This document shows, piece by piece, positions 1 through 10,800 of a DNA stretch of 46,758 nt. Position 1 is the first letter of the stretch. Every line of letters begins with the position of its first letter. Both the position numbers and the translations under genes were made by a program. The DNA lies in contig AUXH01000077.1 of assembly GCA_000482145.1 (NCBI GenBank), forward strand, positions 1 to 46,758. Reading direction: 5' to 3'. Source of the stretch: Strigomonas culicis. Taxonomy: Eukaryota > Euglenozoa > Kinetoplastea > Trypanosomatida > Trypanosomatidae. The notes below the pieces were generated by a model. That model did not search any database. It saw nothing but the letters and a program-made list of their open reading frames with translations, and was not told where the DNA came from.

Positions 1-1887
1 CTGTGGCCGCGCCTGCGCGACCTGTACCCAGAGGGCGTGTTCAATCCGATCACACCGGACACGACGCTGCCCTCGGACATCAGCTCTGCGCCCCAAGATG
101 TGGGTTATCTTGCGCCCTTCATCGCGGCGCTGTCGCGCCACACGGTGCTCATCTCGCGGCTGTTCCTGGACAAGGCGCACCCGTACATGCACCCGTACCG
201 CATTCAGCTGTTCAACCCGGACTGCTCGCCGGCGACGGTGGAGGTGGACGACCGCGTGCCGTGCGACGAGAGCAAGGAGCCCAAGTTCACGCAGGTGCCG
301 TCGCGCATGTGGTACCCGCTGCTGCTGGAGAAGGCCTACGCGAAGTTTGTGGGCGGCTACGAGAACTTCAACAACTGCAATGCGCACGACACGCTGCGGG
401 ACCTGACGGGCCGCCCGGTCGTGCACATCTCGCTGGAGGACCCGAAGCATGCGGCGGCGCAGAACATGGGTAACTTCACGACTCCCGCCTTCTGGCACCG
501 TGTGAACAATAACTTCTCCCGAGGCGACGTCTTCATTTGTGTGAGTAATGGTGAAGTACCGGACGGTATCCATCCGCAGTGCTGCTACGCACTCATGGAC
601 GTCATTGAGTTGCATCCGGAGTCGGAGGAACCTGAGGATGTTGTGATCAAGGTGCACAACTGCTACGGCGATGAGCCGCTGTACAGTGGCCCTCTGCGCA
701 AGGGTGACCCGGCGTGGACGTCCGAGATGCGTCGCGCGTGTGGGTACAAGGAGGATGAGACGGACGTGCTCTACATGCCGCTGCCGACGTTCCTCGACAA
801 CTTCAGCTGCATGCAGCGCTGCAAGATCAACTGCGGCGACCGCCTGAGCGCGCCTGGCGAGTGGAACGAGTACACGGCGGGGGGCACTTCCAAGTTCACG
901 ACGTTCCGCAGCAACCCGATCTATGTGGTGCAGAATAAGACCGCGCGTCCTGCGACCATCCTGGCGGAGGTGCGCCACGCGGCCCCGCTCTACGTGGACG
1001 AGACGAACTGCAAGCGCTACCCCTACACGGGCCTGACGGTGATGCAGCCCATCGATGCGAAGCTGCCGCCGACACCGTTCATCACGAATGGGACGCACAA
1101 GTTCATCCAGAAGGGCATGATGCTGGACTCGCGCGAGGTGTGCTCCGAAGTGGAGATCCCTGCGAGCACGACGTGCTACCTCATCCCGTACACGAAGGAC
1201 CGCGGTACGTTTGGTAACTTCACGTTGTCCATTTATCCGGACGCGGCGAAGCTGTCGCTGACCCCTCTGGGCCACGCGGGCCTCACGCTGAAGCCGTTGA
1301 AGGATACTGTGAAGATTGAGGGGAACAGTGAAGGTGCCCGCTTAGATTTTATGGTCAGCGAGCCGTGCGACGTACACGTCCTACTGCACCAGAACCAAGT
1401 GTCTGATGCGAACAGTGTGCGTCGCGGCGACGCGGTCGGCGAGGACGAAGTTGCGCTGGCCGCGTTCAATGAGTACGGCATTAGGGTCGGCTCCACAGGC
1501 GACCCATCGGCGGCACGCGAGCACGCGCTGGTGTTCAAGGCGCCCCAGGGCGGCCGCTACTCGCTGCTGGCCACGTGCTCCACGTCGGGCCCGTGCCCCG
1601 CGACCATCGAGATCTACACAGCGCCGAAGGTGGAGGCGGAGCTAGTGCCGGTCGCACCGGATGCGAAGCCGCTTTGTCTGCAGTCGAACTTGCGCTTCCC
1701 GGCGCTGAACCGCACTGCGACGGCGCCGATGAGTGCACGCGGTGTCAGTCGCGAGCGCACCGTCAGTCGGGAACGCGGCTCCAGCCGGGGCGGGAGCCGC
1801 CGCACAGGCTCTCTCCCGGCACCAAAGGGAGCGGTGAGTGCCCGTGGCGGATCGGGCTCTAGGAGTGGAAGTAGGCCGCGTAAATGA
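1..1887 (+). CDS. Calpain-like protein, catalytically dead C-terminal unit (5' partial)
   Basis: The frame is open from base 1, so the gene begins outside the window; the first ATG is not its start. The product aligns throughout with the C-terminal unit of the giant protein encoded at 3099-21524 (same WPR...L.PEG entry, same DVGYLAPFIAAL, same GPL, GGxxKFT and KFIQKGMMLDSREVC segments). It holds a C2-family (calpain) papain-like core followed by domain-III-like beta-sandwich segments. The residue aligned with the catalytic Cys is Gly (codon 103-105), the catalytic His position reads Cys (QCCYALMDV), and only the Asn (VHNCYG) remains. Proteolysis is therefore not expected; a structural or scaffold role is inferred. 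The last ~70 residues are Arg/Ser/Gly-rich with repeated SRERTVSRERG-like motifs, suggesting a basic disordered tail. By analogy with its neighbour the missing 5' part may contain repeats and more calpain units. Confidence 0.88.
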   Translation: MWPRLRDLYPEGVFNPITPDTTLPSDISSAPQDVGYLAPFIAALSRHTVLISRLFLDKAHPYMHPYRIQLFNPDCSPATVEVDDRVPCDESKEPKFTQVPSRMWYPLLLEKAYAKFVGGYENFNNCNAHDTLRDLTGRPVVHISLEDPKHAAAQNMGNFTTPAFWHRVNNNFSRGDVFICVSNGEVPDGIHPQCCYALMDVIELHPESEEPEDVVIKVHNCYGDEPLYSGPLRKGDPAWTSEMRRACGYKEDETDVLYMPLPTFLDNFSCMQRCKINCGDRLSAPGEWNEYTAGGTSKFTTFRSNPIYVVQNKTARPATILAEVRHAAPLYVDETNCKRYPYTGLTVMQPIDAKLPPTPFITNGTHKFIQKGMMLDSREVCSEVEIPASTTCYLIPYTKDRGTFGNFTLSIYPDAAKLSLTPLGHAGLTLKPLKDTVKIEGNSEGARLDFMVSEPCDVHVLLHQNQVSDANSVRRGDAVGEDEVALAAFNEYGIRVGSTGDPSAAREHALVFKAPQGGRYSLLATCSTSGPCPATIEIYTAPKVEAELVPVAPDAKPLCLQSNLRFPALNRTATAPMSARGVSRERTVSRERGSSRGGSRRTGSLPAPKGAVSARGGSGSRSGSRPRK

Positions 1888-2166
1888 ACACAGGAGGATT
1901 ATGAGTCGTCATCACCTTTAACTACCACTCAGATATTTCATTTTTTTCTTTTTCCTTCTAATACATTTTTTTTTTTTGAGAAATGGCTTTTGGTTTTCTT
2001 TTATAATCTTCCTTTCCAATTTGTACTTCCCGGCGATCATAATTGTTTATAAATTAATTTTTGTTTCACAGAAGTGCGGAAATAAACGGCCACTTTGAGT
2101 ATTGGAGTTCCGCAAACGTGTGCATTTACGCACATACATGTTTTTCTTTTTTTCTTTTGAGTGTCT

Positions 2167-2190
2167 GAAAAGGTTTGGGGAAACCTTTTC
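2167..2190 (+). other. Perfect 10-bp hairpin with GGGG loop
   Basis: GAAAAGGTTT, then GGGG, then AAACCTTTTC, a perfect 10-bp stem. It lies ~280 bases after the stop codon, in the likely 3' UTR of the upstream calpain-like gene. Its core GTTTGGGGAAAC recurs exactly 200 bases downstream. A post-transcriptional role is inferred only from position and symmetry. Confidence 0.6.
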
Positions 2191-2370
2191 ACTCATGTAA
2201 AAGGAAAAAAAAATGTTCTTTATGTGTAACTTCTTGTAGTGTGATTGTGTCACATCTAACCACTTACAACTGATGGTCTAGAACTGAATAATAGTTGCTA
2301 CACTTTTTGAATTCCAAAAAAGCGGATGGGAAAACACCGTAACTGATTTTTTTTTTGAGTTTTCTTTCAC

Positions 2371-2386
2371 TAGTTTGGGGAAACTA
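2371..2386 (+). other. Second hairpin with the same GTTTGGGGAAAC core
   Basis: TAGTTT, GGGG, AAACTA, a perfect 6-bp stem. The central 12 bases (2373-2384) equal 2173-2184. Both copies are preceded within about 16 bases by TTTTGAG at the end of a T-run, so this looks like a repeated element rather than chance. Confidence 0.5.
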
Positions 2387-2990
2387 ATGAATGCAAAACA
2401 GAAGCTGCAATATTTGTAGTTTCGACTTTTTTTTTTCTCGTAAAACAGTTTTTTTTCGTTGTTCTCTTCTTATCGTGAGACATGTCAATCTTGAGTTCGT
2501 TTTTTCTCTGGTTACTTTTTTGTTTTCAGTTATTTTTTTTTTCCATTTCAGTTTTGATTGAACAAAAAAAATAATAATAAAGAAGAAATGAAGGAAATCA
2601 ACACCATAAAAGAGAGTGTTTTCCGATGCATATGTTAAAGTCAAAATTAATAAAGAAATAAAGAAACAAAGGAATATAGTGAAAACAGAATAATACCGTT
2701 TCCTTCTTTATCATAAAAATCACCGTTCATCTCATTGCACATCGCTTCGCACGTGCGTGATTGTCTCTTGTTTCCTATACGGTGTGTGAACTTCATGTTG
2801 CTGAGGTGATGCACACTGCAATAGCTGCTCAAGCAATTCTCCTGTTGTTTTCATCTTATTTTTTCTTCTCTCATTCCCCCCTCTTTCTCTCTCTCTTTTT
2901 TATTTTTTATTCTCTTTTAATTATCTCTGCCAACACTATAACCCAATTCTAGTATATTCATTATATTGTAATTCTATATTGTACATAGCA

Positions 2991-3060
2991 TTTTTTCTTT
3001 TCTTTTTTTCCCTGTTTTTTTTATACCTCTTTTTCTTCTCTCCTTTTTTCTGAATTCAAG
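2991..3060 (+). promoter_or_regulatory. Polypyrimidine tract and spliced-leader acceptor for the giant gene
   Basis: An almost uninterrupted T/C tract runs from 2991 to 3051, and the first AG after it is at 3059-3060. Kinetoplastid trans-splicing adds the spliced leader at such AGs. This gives a 38-base 5' UTR and supports the ATG at 3099. Confidence 0.7.
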
Positions 3061-3098
3061 TTCTTCTGTTGTCGAATTTGTGTTGATCACCTTGTAAG

Positions 3099-4850
3099 AT
3101 GTCTGACATAACTGAGGTACCTGATAGCAATGCGGCGTTCAAGGACGTCGAATTCATGAAGAACAACTCTCAGGTGTCCGATCAGTGGGTATCGATCAAG
3201 GAACTGTACCCCGACGGTGTCAAGCAGCCCCTCCTGCCCCAGACACTCAGTCGAGAGCATTTCGGCCAAGGAAAGCACTACGAATGTTTTATGCTGTCAA
3301 CACTCGCCACATTGGTTCGCTTTCCCGATGTCATTCGCCACTGCTTCGTGACTCAGACGGTGCGCAAAGATGGGCGCTATACCTTCCGCTTCTTGCGCGG
3401 CGTGGAGTGGGTGAAAGTGGAGATCGACGACTCTATCCCTCTAGAGGACGACGAGGTGCTCTACTGCCAGTCCCCCACCGAGCACTGGTGGCCGCTGCTG
3501 TTGGAGAAGGCGTACGCAAAGTTCTATACAACCTATGAATACCTGGAAGGCTGCACCCTCTTAGAGGCCTTCCACGATATGACTGGGTATCCCGTTCTGA
3601 ACATCCCCATGCAGGCCAAACTGGCAAAAACGGCCGGCGTGAACATTGACGATGGACCCTACTGGCTGAAGGTGGGCGAGCAGCTGCGCCACGGCGAGTT
3701 CGTCGCCTCGTGCCTGACGAAGGACACTGAAGAGTTGGAAGGCATCGGCATGCAGTCCGAGCAACAGTACGGCATTTTGGACATTTTTTCCCTCACTGGT
3801 TCATCTGCCCTATCGGATCTCGTTCTGCACATCCACAACCCGTTTGATGATGAGGAGTTTGAGTACACGGGGCCTCTGAATAAGAACGACAAGACGTGGA
3901 CGGCCAAACAGCTTGTGCAGTATGATGTGGCGAACCGACACTCCATCTTTATCCCTCTTCCAAACTTCAAGAAGCTGGTGGTGTCCATCCAGCTGTGCTT
4001 CATGGCCTCCGTGGAGCAGAAGCCCGAGTTCTTCAAGGACGAGTGGAAGGGAGAGTCGGCGGGCGGCAACCCCACGTTCATCACGTGGCGCAAAAACCCG
4101 CTCTACCTGGTGCGCAACACGGGCTCCAAGGATGTCCGCATGATTGCGACCATCAAGCAGGAGGATCAGCGCTCACACACGTCGCCCGAGGAGTCGACGA
4201 CGTACGTGCAGTGCGGTCTCATCATCTCGAAGAGTAACGCACCAAATGCGATCCCGTCGTATTGGGTTACCGGCAACAACAATAAGCCCGTGTACAAGAG
4301 TCTCTTCTTGAACTCACGCGAAGTGGCCAACGTGGTCACGATTCCGGCGCAGTCTCTCTCCTACCTGGTACCCTCAACCATGGCCAAAGGGACAGAGGCC
4401 CCTTTCCTGCTTGTCATGAACCACTTCACCAGCGAAGATTACTCCTCGCTGACCGTGGAGAAGCTGACGATTCCGACAATAGATTGGGAGCATCCGGCCT
4501 CGAAGACGGCCTCCTTGGAGGAGGGTGGGAAGGGCCGTGTTGACTTTTACGTGGACGGTGAGACGGACGTGCACATCCTTCTTCTCCAGACGCAGCCGCC
4601 AACGAAGGCCGGGAGTGACGCCATGACGGAGAACTACATGGGTATGTACCTCTACGATGATACGGACCGTCGAATCCATGGTGTGCATGCCGCTACCAAT
4701 TTCCGCGAAATCAGTGTGATTCACCATGTGACCCGCAGTGGGCGCTACGCTGCCTCCTTAACGTGTCCGCGCGCCAAGGGCACCGTGCCGTGTCTCATCA
4801 CCGTTGTGGCGACCGCCGAGGCCAACGTGCGCATTGTGGACACGCCGGAG
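3099..4850 (+). other. Domain: calpain-like unit 1 of the giant protein
   Basis: Residues 1-~585. The EVPDSN leader is followed by a papain-like core (YECFML at 61-66, with C63 at the Cys site), the strongly conserved WWPLLLEKAYAKF helix, QQYGILDI at the His site (Q222) and HIHNPF with N247. Two beta-rich domain-III-like blocks follow (GGNPTFITWRKNPLYLV and the later DVHILLLQTQ segment). It ends in an acidic linker. Confidence 0.8.
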
Positions 4851-7800
4851 GATGCTGAAATGTTCGATGATGAGGATGTCATCGATGAGGGTGGTGATGA
4901 GGAAGTGGTCAACCCCATCGACTGGGTCCCCATTAACTTGCCGGGATCGGAGGTTGCCGAAGTTCCCGACAACAACAATCCGTTCGAAGATAAGAAGTTT
5001 TTCGTGATGAACCGCGGTTCATCCAACGAGGCCTGGATGCACATTGGGGATCTGTACCCTGAAGGCAAAAACAAACCGCTGTTGCCCGATGTGCTGAGCC
5101 GCGACCAGTTTGAACAGGGCGAGAACTTCGAGTGCTGCTGCCTCACCGCCTTCGCCACGCTGGTGGTCAACCATCCGGATGTGATTCGCAACTGTTTTGT
5201 GTCGAAAAATGCGCGCAAGGATGGCCGCTACACTTTTCAGTTCCACCGCTACGGCCAGTGGGTGAAGGTGGAGATTGACGATCGCATTCCTGTGATCGAA
5301 GGCAAGACGGCGTACTGCCGCTCGCCAACAAGACACTGGTGGCCGCTGCTGCTGGAGAAGGCGTACGCGAAGTTCTACACGCTGTACCAGAACTTGGAGG
5401 GCTGCACGCAGCAGGAGCTGTTCCATGACTTCACTGGGCGCCCCAGCCTCACCATATCGATGGACCCGGCGCTCGCGAAGGCGGCGAGTTGGTACATTGA
5501 GGATGGCCATTTTTGGCACGCGTTGAACAAGGCAGTATCCACGTGCGTCATCACCGCAAGCGTTTCCTCTGAGGGAAGTGGCGAGGAGTATGGTCTGCTG
5601 GAGGACCAGTACTACTCCATCCTGGATGTGGTGCCAACCAGCTCGGAGGAGACGTGTGAGCTGTCGACTGTGTTCATCAAGATGCACAATCCTTTCTTGG
5701 AGTCTGAGTACACGGGTCCGATGAACCAAAACGATGCCAACTGGAATCCGGCGTTGCGAGAACAGTTGGGTGTCGACGAGAAGGGTGCGTTCTTCATGAC
5801 CGCGGATGTGTTCATTAAAACCTTTGCGGCCATCCAGCAGGGGTATGTGAGCGGGCCCCTGGAGCCTGGGTGGCACTTCAACAGTGAGTGGTCCGATGAG
5901 ACGAACGGTGGTAACCCCATGCTCATCTCCTGGCGCGAGAATCCGCTCTACGTCGTGCAGAGCAACGCGGCGGAGCCGTTTACGATCGTGGCCATGGTCC
6001 GAGAGCCGGATCAGCGCCACGTGATGCATCAGTTGCAGGACTCGATGGTGGATTACCCCCGCAAAGGTATCACGCTGGCACAAGCGGTGCCCCAGAGCAG
6101 TAAGTATCCGACATACTTGGTGACGATGGACAATCACAAGCTGGTGCATAAGGGTGTATTCCAGAGTACCCGCGAGGTGTGCGATTTCGTCACAATCCCA
6201 GCACAGTCGCTGAATTACCTTGTGGGCAGCTGCCTGCAAAAGGAGAAGACCAAGTTTATTCTCTCCTATTGGTTTCTCAACCAGAGCGACGCCGCGAACG
6301 TTGCAATCAAGCGGTATCAAGCGGACGTGAGCCGCAAGCAGCCTGCTGTGGCCGCCGTGGCGCTGGCGAACCGCGGAAAGCAGCGAATTGACTTCCTCGT
6401 CGACACACCAACGAACATCCACATCCTACTCCAGCAGGATACGCCACCCCTACCCAATCGCAGCGGCGACATCGTGACAGATGACTTCTGTGCGATGTAT
6501 CTGTTCGACGCGGACAACAATCTCGTGAAGGGCGTCCCCTCTGCCATGAGCTTCCGTGAGATGAGTATTGTCGAACACTTGCCCAAGAAGGGTCGGTATG
6601 CCCTCTCGATCACGTGCCCGCGCGGTGGGGGCAGCGTCCCGTGCAAGGTGGAGATTGTCGGCGTGGAGGAGTCCCACGTGCGTATTACCGATACACCCGA
6701 GAATGCGGAGGAGTTGACTGCGGTGGATCTCGGTTTCATGAGTCAGGAGCAGTGCGGTTTTGCGTTGCCGGATCTTCCGCTGGATTCGGACAGCATTTTT
6801 CAAGAAAAGCTGGAGGCCCTGCGCGAACTGCTGAAGGACCCCAATGCCGACCCAGCGGAGGTCAAGAAGCTGCAGGCTCAACTGAACGCGCGCGCTCACG
6901 AGTTGGCCGTGACATTGATGAGCTCCGAGCGGCCGGTGTATCTGCCAGATCGCGACCTCGATGCCCTAAACCCGCTCCTGGATTCGGATGACGCCTACAT
7001 GGCGGAGGAGTGCACGCGCTACCAGCTGAAGAAGGACCCACGGAGCCAGTACAAGGTACTGGAGCAGGAAGAAAAGTTGCGCAATATGGCGGACCGCATC
7101 GCCGAGGAGTTCCGGAATAACAACTTGGAGTTTCTAAATGAAGCGTTTGACGGTGTTCCCGTGGAAGACTTGCCTCTACGCAGCGATGAGCAGTTCGCTG
7201 CTTTGCTGAGGCAGCGTGCGGTGCTGATGAAGCATCCGACAGAGAACGCAGCTGAGATTGCCAAGTTGGAGGCCGAGATGAATGAGCGCGCAAAGGAGAT
7301 CGCGTGCGCACTGCACGAGAAGGAGCGCGCCTTCCTCGAGGAGGATACGGAAGGCATCCCGCTTGACATGCTTGGCTTGAATGAGGACGCGACGTACGTT
7401 GATTTGGAGAACCACCTGCGGGCCCTGATGGGTTCGGAGAACGCTGACCCGGAGGAGGTCAAAAAGCTGCAGGAGGCGCTCAAGGGTCGTGCGCAAGAGC
7501 TGGCCACCGAGCTGAAGCTGAGCGAGAGGGAGAAATTCCTTGCTCATGAATTCAACGGCGTTTCCGCCGACGCACTCCATCTGGACGACGATGCGACCTA
7601 TCACGAGATGGAGCTGCGGCGTCTTGCCCTGATGCAGGAGGACCCAGTGAAAAATACGGAGGAAATTCAGAAGCTCGAGAAGGAGATGAACACACGAGCT
7701 GTGGAACTGGCGACGGAGTTGCAGAATCGGGAGCGTGCCTTTCTGGCGAGCGAGGAGACGAACAGCGATGTGCTCCGCGAGGTCTTGAATCAGGACCCGG

Positions 7801-10800
7801 AGTTCCTGGCCAAAGAGGCGAAGCTGCGCGAGCTCATGAAGGATCCCCGTGGCAATGGCGCAGCGATTACCGCGTTGAAGGAGGAGCTGGCGGAGACGGC
7901 GAAGCAAGCCTATCAGAAGTACGCGGAAGAACAACGCGGTTTGTTTTTGAAGGAGGAGTACGAAGGCTACTCCAAGGAGGAGCTGCTTTTGAGCAACGAC
8001 GCCGCGTACGTCGAGGCGGAGAACCGGTATCTGGCGCTGCTGCTCGACCCGTCGCAGGCGAAGCCGGGGGAGATGGAGGAGGTGCAGCAGTTCCTCACTG
8101 CGCGTGCGGCCGAGATCGCGCGTGTGAAGACCTTGAAGGAGCGCATCGCTTTTCTCGGCCCCAACGTGCGCAGCGTGCCGCTCAAGGACCTCCCGCTCAA
8201 CAGCGACGAGAAGTACCGTGCCTTGGAGCAGGAGCGTGCCCGGGCGCTGCGCGACCCGACGAAGCAGGAGTACGTGGCGGAGGTGGAGGCCGCGATGAAG
8301 GCGCGGGCGATGGAGCTGGTGAAGGCCATGTTCGCACAGGACCGCGCGTACCTCAACCCCGAGCCGGCGGGCGTGCCGGTGGAGCTGGTCCCGCTCGACG
8401 ACGATCCCGCCTTTCAGCAGCTCGAGACCGAGCGCGCGGAGGCCAAGCACAGCGGCTTGGCGGCCGCGTTGAATATAAAGGAGAAGGCGCTGAACGACCG
8501 TGCCGCCGTCGTGGCTCAGGAGCTCAAGGAAAAGGAGCGGAGTCTCTTTATGGAGAATGAGTACGTCCATGTCCCCCGACAGGCGATCCCCCTCGACGCC
8601 GACCCTGCGTTCAAGGAGGCCGAGATTGCGAGGCTGCGGCTGCGGAAGGAGGACCCTGAAAAGAATGCGGCGGAGATCACGGCGCTGGAGCAGCGTATGG
8701 TCGTCCGGGCGGGGGATCTCGCGAAGGTGCAGCAGGAGGCGGACCGCGCCTTCTTATCCAACCAGCAGGTAGCCGTGGGCGGCGAGCTGCTGAATAAGGT
8801 CCTTGACGGTGACGAGGAGTTTCTCAAGATGCAGGAGCGGATACGTACGCTTATAAAGGACCCGGTGGCCAATGCGAAGGCCATCAAGAATCTGGAGACG
8901 CAGATGGCGGAGCGGGCGAAGAAGCTGACAGACGATTTCGTGGCCGCGGAAAGGGCCACCTACTTAAATGAAGCCTACGAAGGACGGGCCCGCGAGGATC
9001 TTCCACTGGACCAGGACGCCGTTTACAAGAAGCTGGAGAGCGAGTATCTTGCCCTTTCGCAGGACCCGAATGCCGACCCGGAGAAACTGGCGCAACTGCG
9101 AGCCGCGATGGACGAGCGGGCGCTGGCGGTGGCGCGTGAGATCAACAAACACGACCAGCAGCGGTACCTGTCCGAGCGTTTCCACGGCGTTCCCTTCGAG
9201 GCACTTGGCCTCGACGCGGACGAAAAGTTCAACGAGCTGCAGGCTCTGCGTGCCGCCGTGCTGCGTGACCCGAGTCGCGCTGGGGAGGTTGCCGCTCTGG
9301 AGGAGGCCCTGCAGAAGCGGGCAGACGAGATCGCAAGGGCGAGACTGGCGGCCGATCGTGCGTATCTGGATGAGGCGCCGGAGGGCATTCCCCTCAGTTG
9401 CATCCGCATCGAGGAGGACCGCGATTTCAACAGCAAGGAGGAGCAGCGCGCTGCTCTTGTGGCGGAAAACAAGCCTGCAAAGAATGGGAAGACCATCACT
9501 GCCCTCGAGGAGAGCATGAACACCCAGGTGCACGCGATGGCGAAGAAGCTGAAGGAGAAGCAGATTGAAGAGTGTGTGGATTCCAGCATCCGCGGCGTTT
9601 CCCGCGGCCTCCTATCCCTCTCGGAAGACGCAGAGTGCACCAATTTGATTGCAGAGCGCACGAAGGCACTCCTTGCCGGCGACGCGGCGGAGGCGCAAAG
9701 ACTCGCGGACGAAATTAATAAGAGGGCGCACACGGTGGCCGACGAGGTAATCGAAACTCTGCGGAACAATCTCATGCAGGACCCATTACGCGTGTCTTTG
9801 GAGGACCTCAATCTGGACGGAGATGCCCAGTTCAAGGAGATGGAGAACGAGGCGCTCAAGTACATGCTCGACCCGAAGAAGAACGCGGCGAAGCTGAAGG
9901 ACCTCTACGAGGAGATGGACCACCGCGCGGCGCAGCTCGCCGAGGAAAAGCTGTGGACCGAACGCGAGGAGTACATGGAGGCGGCGCCGGAAGGACGTGC
10001 GCTGCGCGAGCTCCCTCTCAACTCGGATGAAAACCTTCTGAACATGGAGCGGCAGCGCCGTGAGATGCTGAAGAGCGGCACTGTCGACCCGGCGGTGCGG
10101 GCGGAGCTGGATAAGAAGCTCAACACTTGTGCGACAGAGAAGGCGCAGGTTGCCAACGCGGGCGATCGCGGTGGCTTTTTGGGTGCCACGATCCGCGGCT
10201 TCCCGGTGAGTGCCCTTGGGCTCGACCAGGATGAGCAGTTCCGCGAGCTCGAGCGGCAGCGCGCGGCGAACAAGCGCTCGCGCGGCACCAACGGCGAGGC
10301 CATCGAGGAGGCCCTACGGAAGCGGGCCGCCGAGGTCGCAGATGAGAAGCTTAAGAACGATCGCGACTTCCTGGACGCGAACCCAGAAGGCGTGGCGCTG
10401 CGCCAGGTGCCCTTGGATGGCGACAAGGCATTCCGGCAACTCGAGGAAAAGCGTGCTGCGCTCAAGCACTCAGGCACCGCGACCGACAAGGAGATTGCCG
10501 CGGTGGAGGAGAAGATGAACAAGCGCGCTCATGAGCTGGCCGCTGCGATGAAGGAAGCAGGCCGCAGCCTCGTCAGCCAGAAGCCACAGGGCATTCCCTT
10601 GGCCGATTTGCATCTCGACGAGGACGAAGTGTTGACCCAGCTGGAGGAGGCGTACCGCGACGCAGTGGAGACGGGCGACAAGGCGGCGCAGCAGGACCTT
10701 ATTGCGAAGATGAACGAACATATCGTTGAGCTCACAGCGACACTGCATGCGAAGGAGCGAAGCGAACTGAACCAGAACCCGCGCGGCCTTCCAATGTCCA

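Larger units (their letters stand above)
1888..3098 (+). other. Intergenic spacer between two calpain-like genes
   Basis: AT-rich spacer with many T-runs of 8-13, some A-runs, and no convincing gene. Short frames here are low-complexity and lack codon bias. It should hold the 3' UTR and polyadenylation site of the upstream gene, then the trans-splice signals of the giant gene. Two GGGG-loop hairpins are listed separately. A second pyrimidine-rich stretch lies at about 2835-2930, ahead of the main tract near 2991-3050. Confidence 0.75.

Noticed and set aside
3..473. Overlapping + strand frame at the left edge
   Set aside because: It is a shadow of the calpain-like frame 1, which shows clear homology throughout.
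2047..2952. Several small frames on both strands in the first spacer
   Set aside because: Low-complexity Lys/Phe-rich products of A/T runs; no homology, no codon bias.
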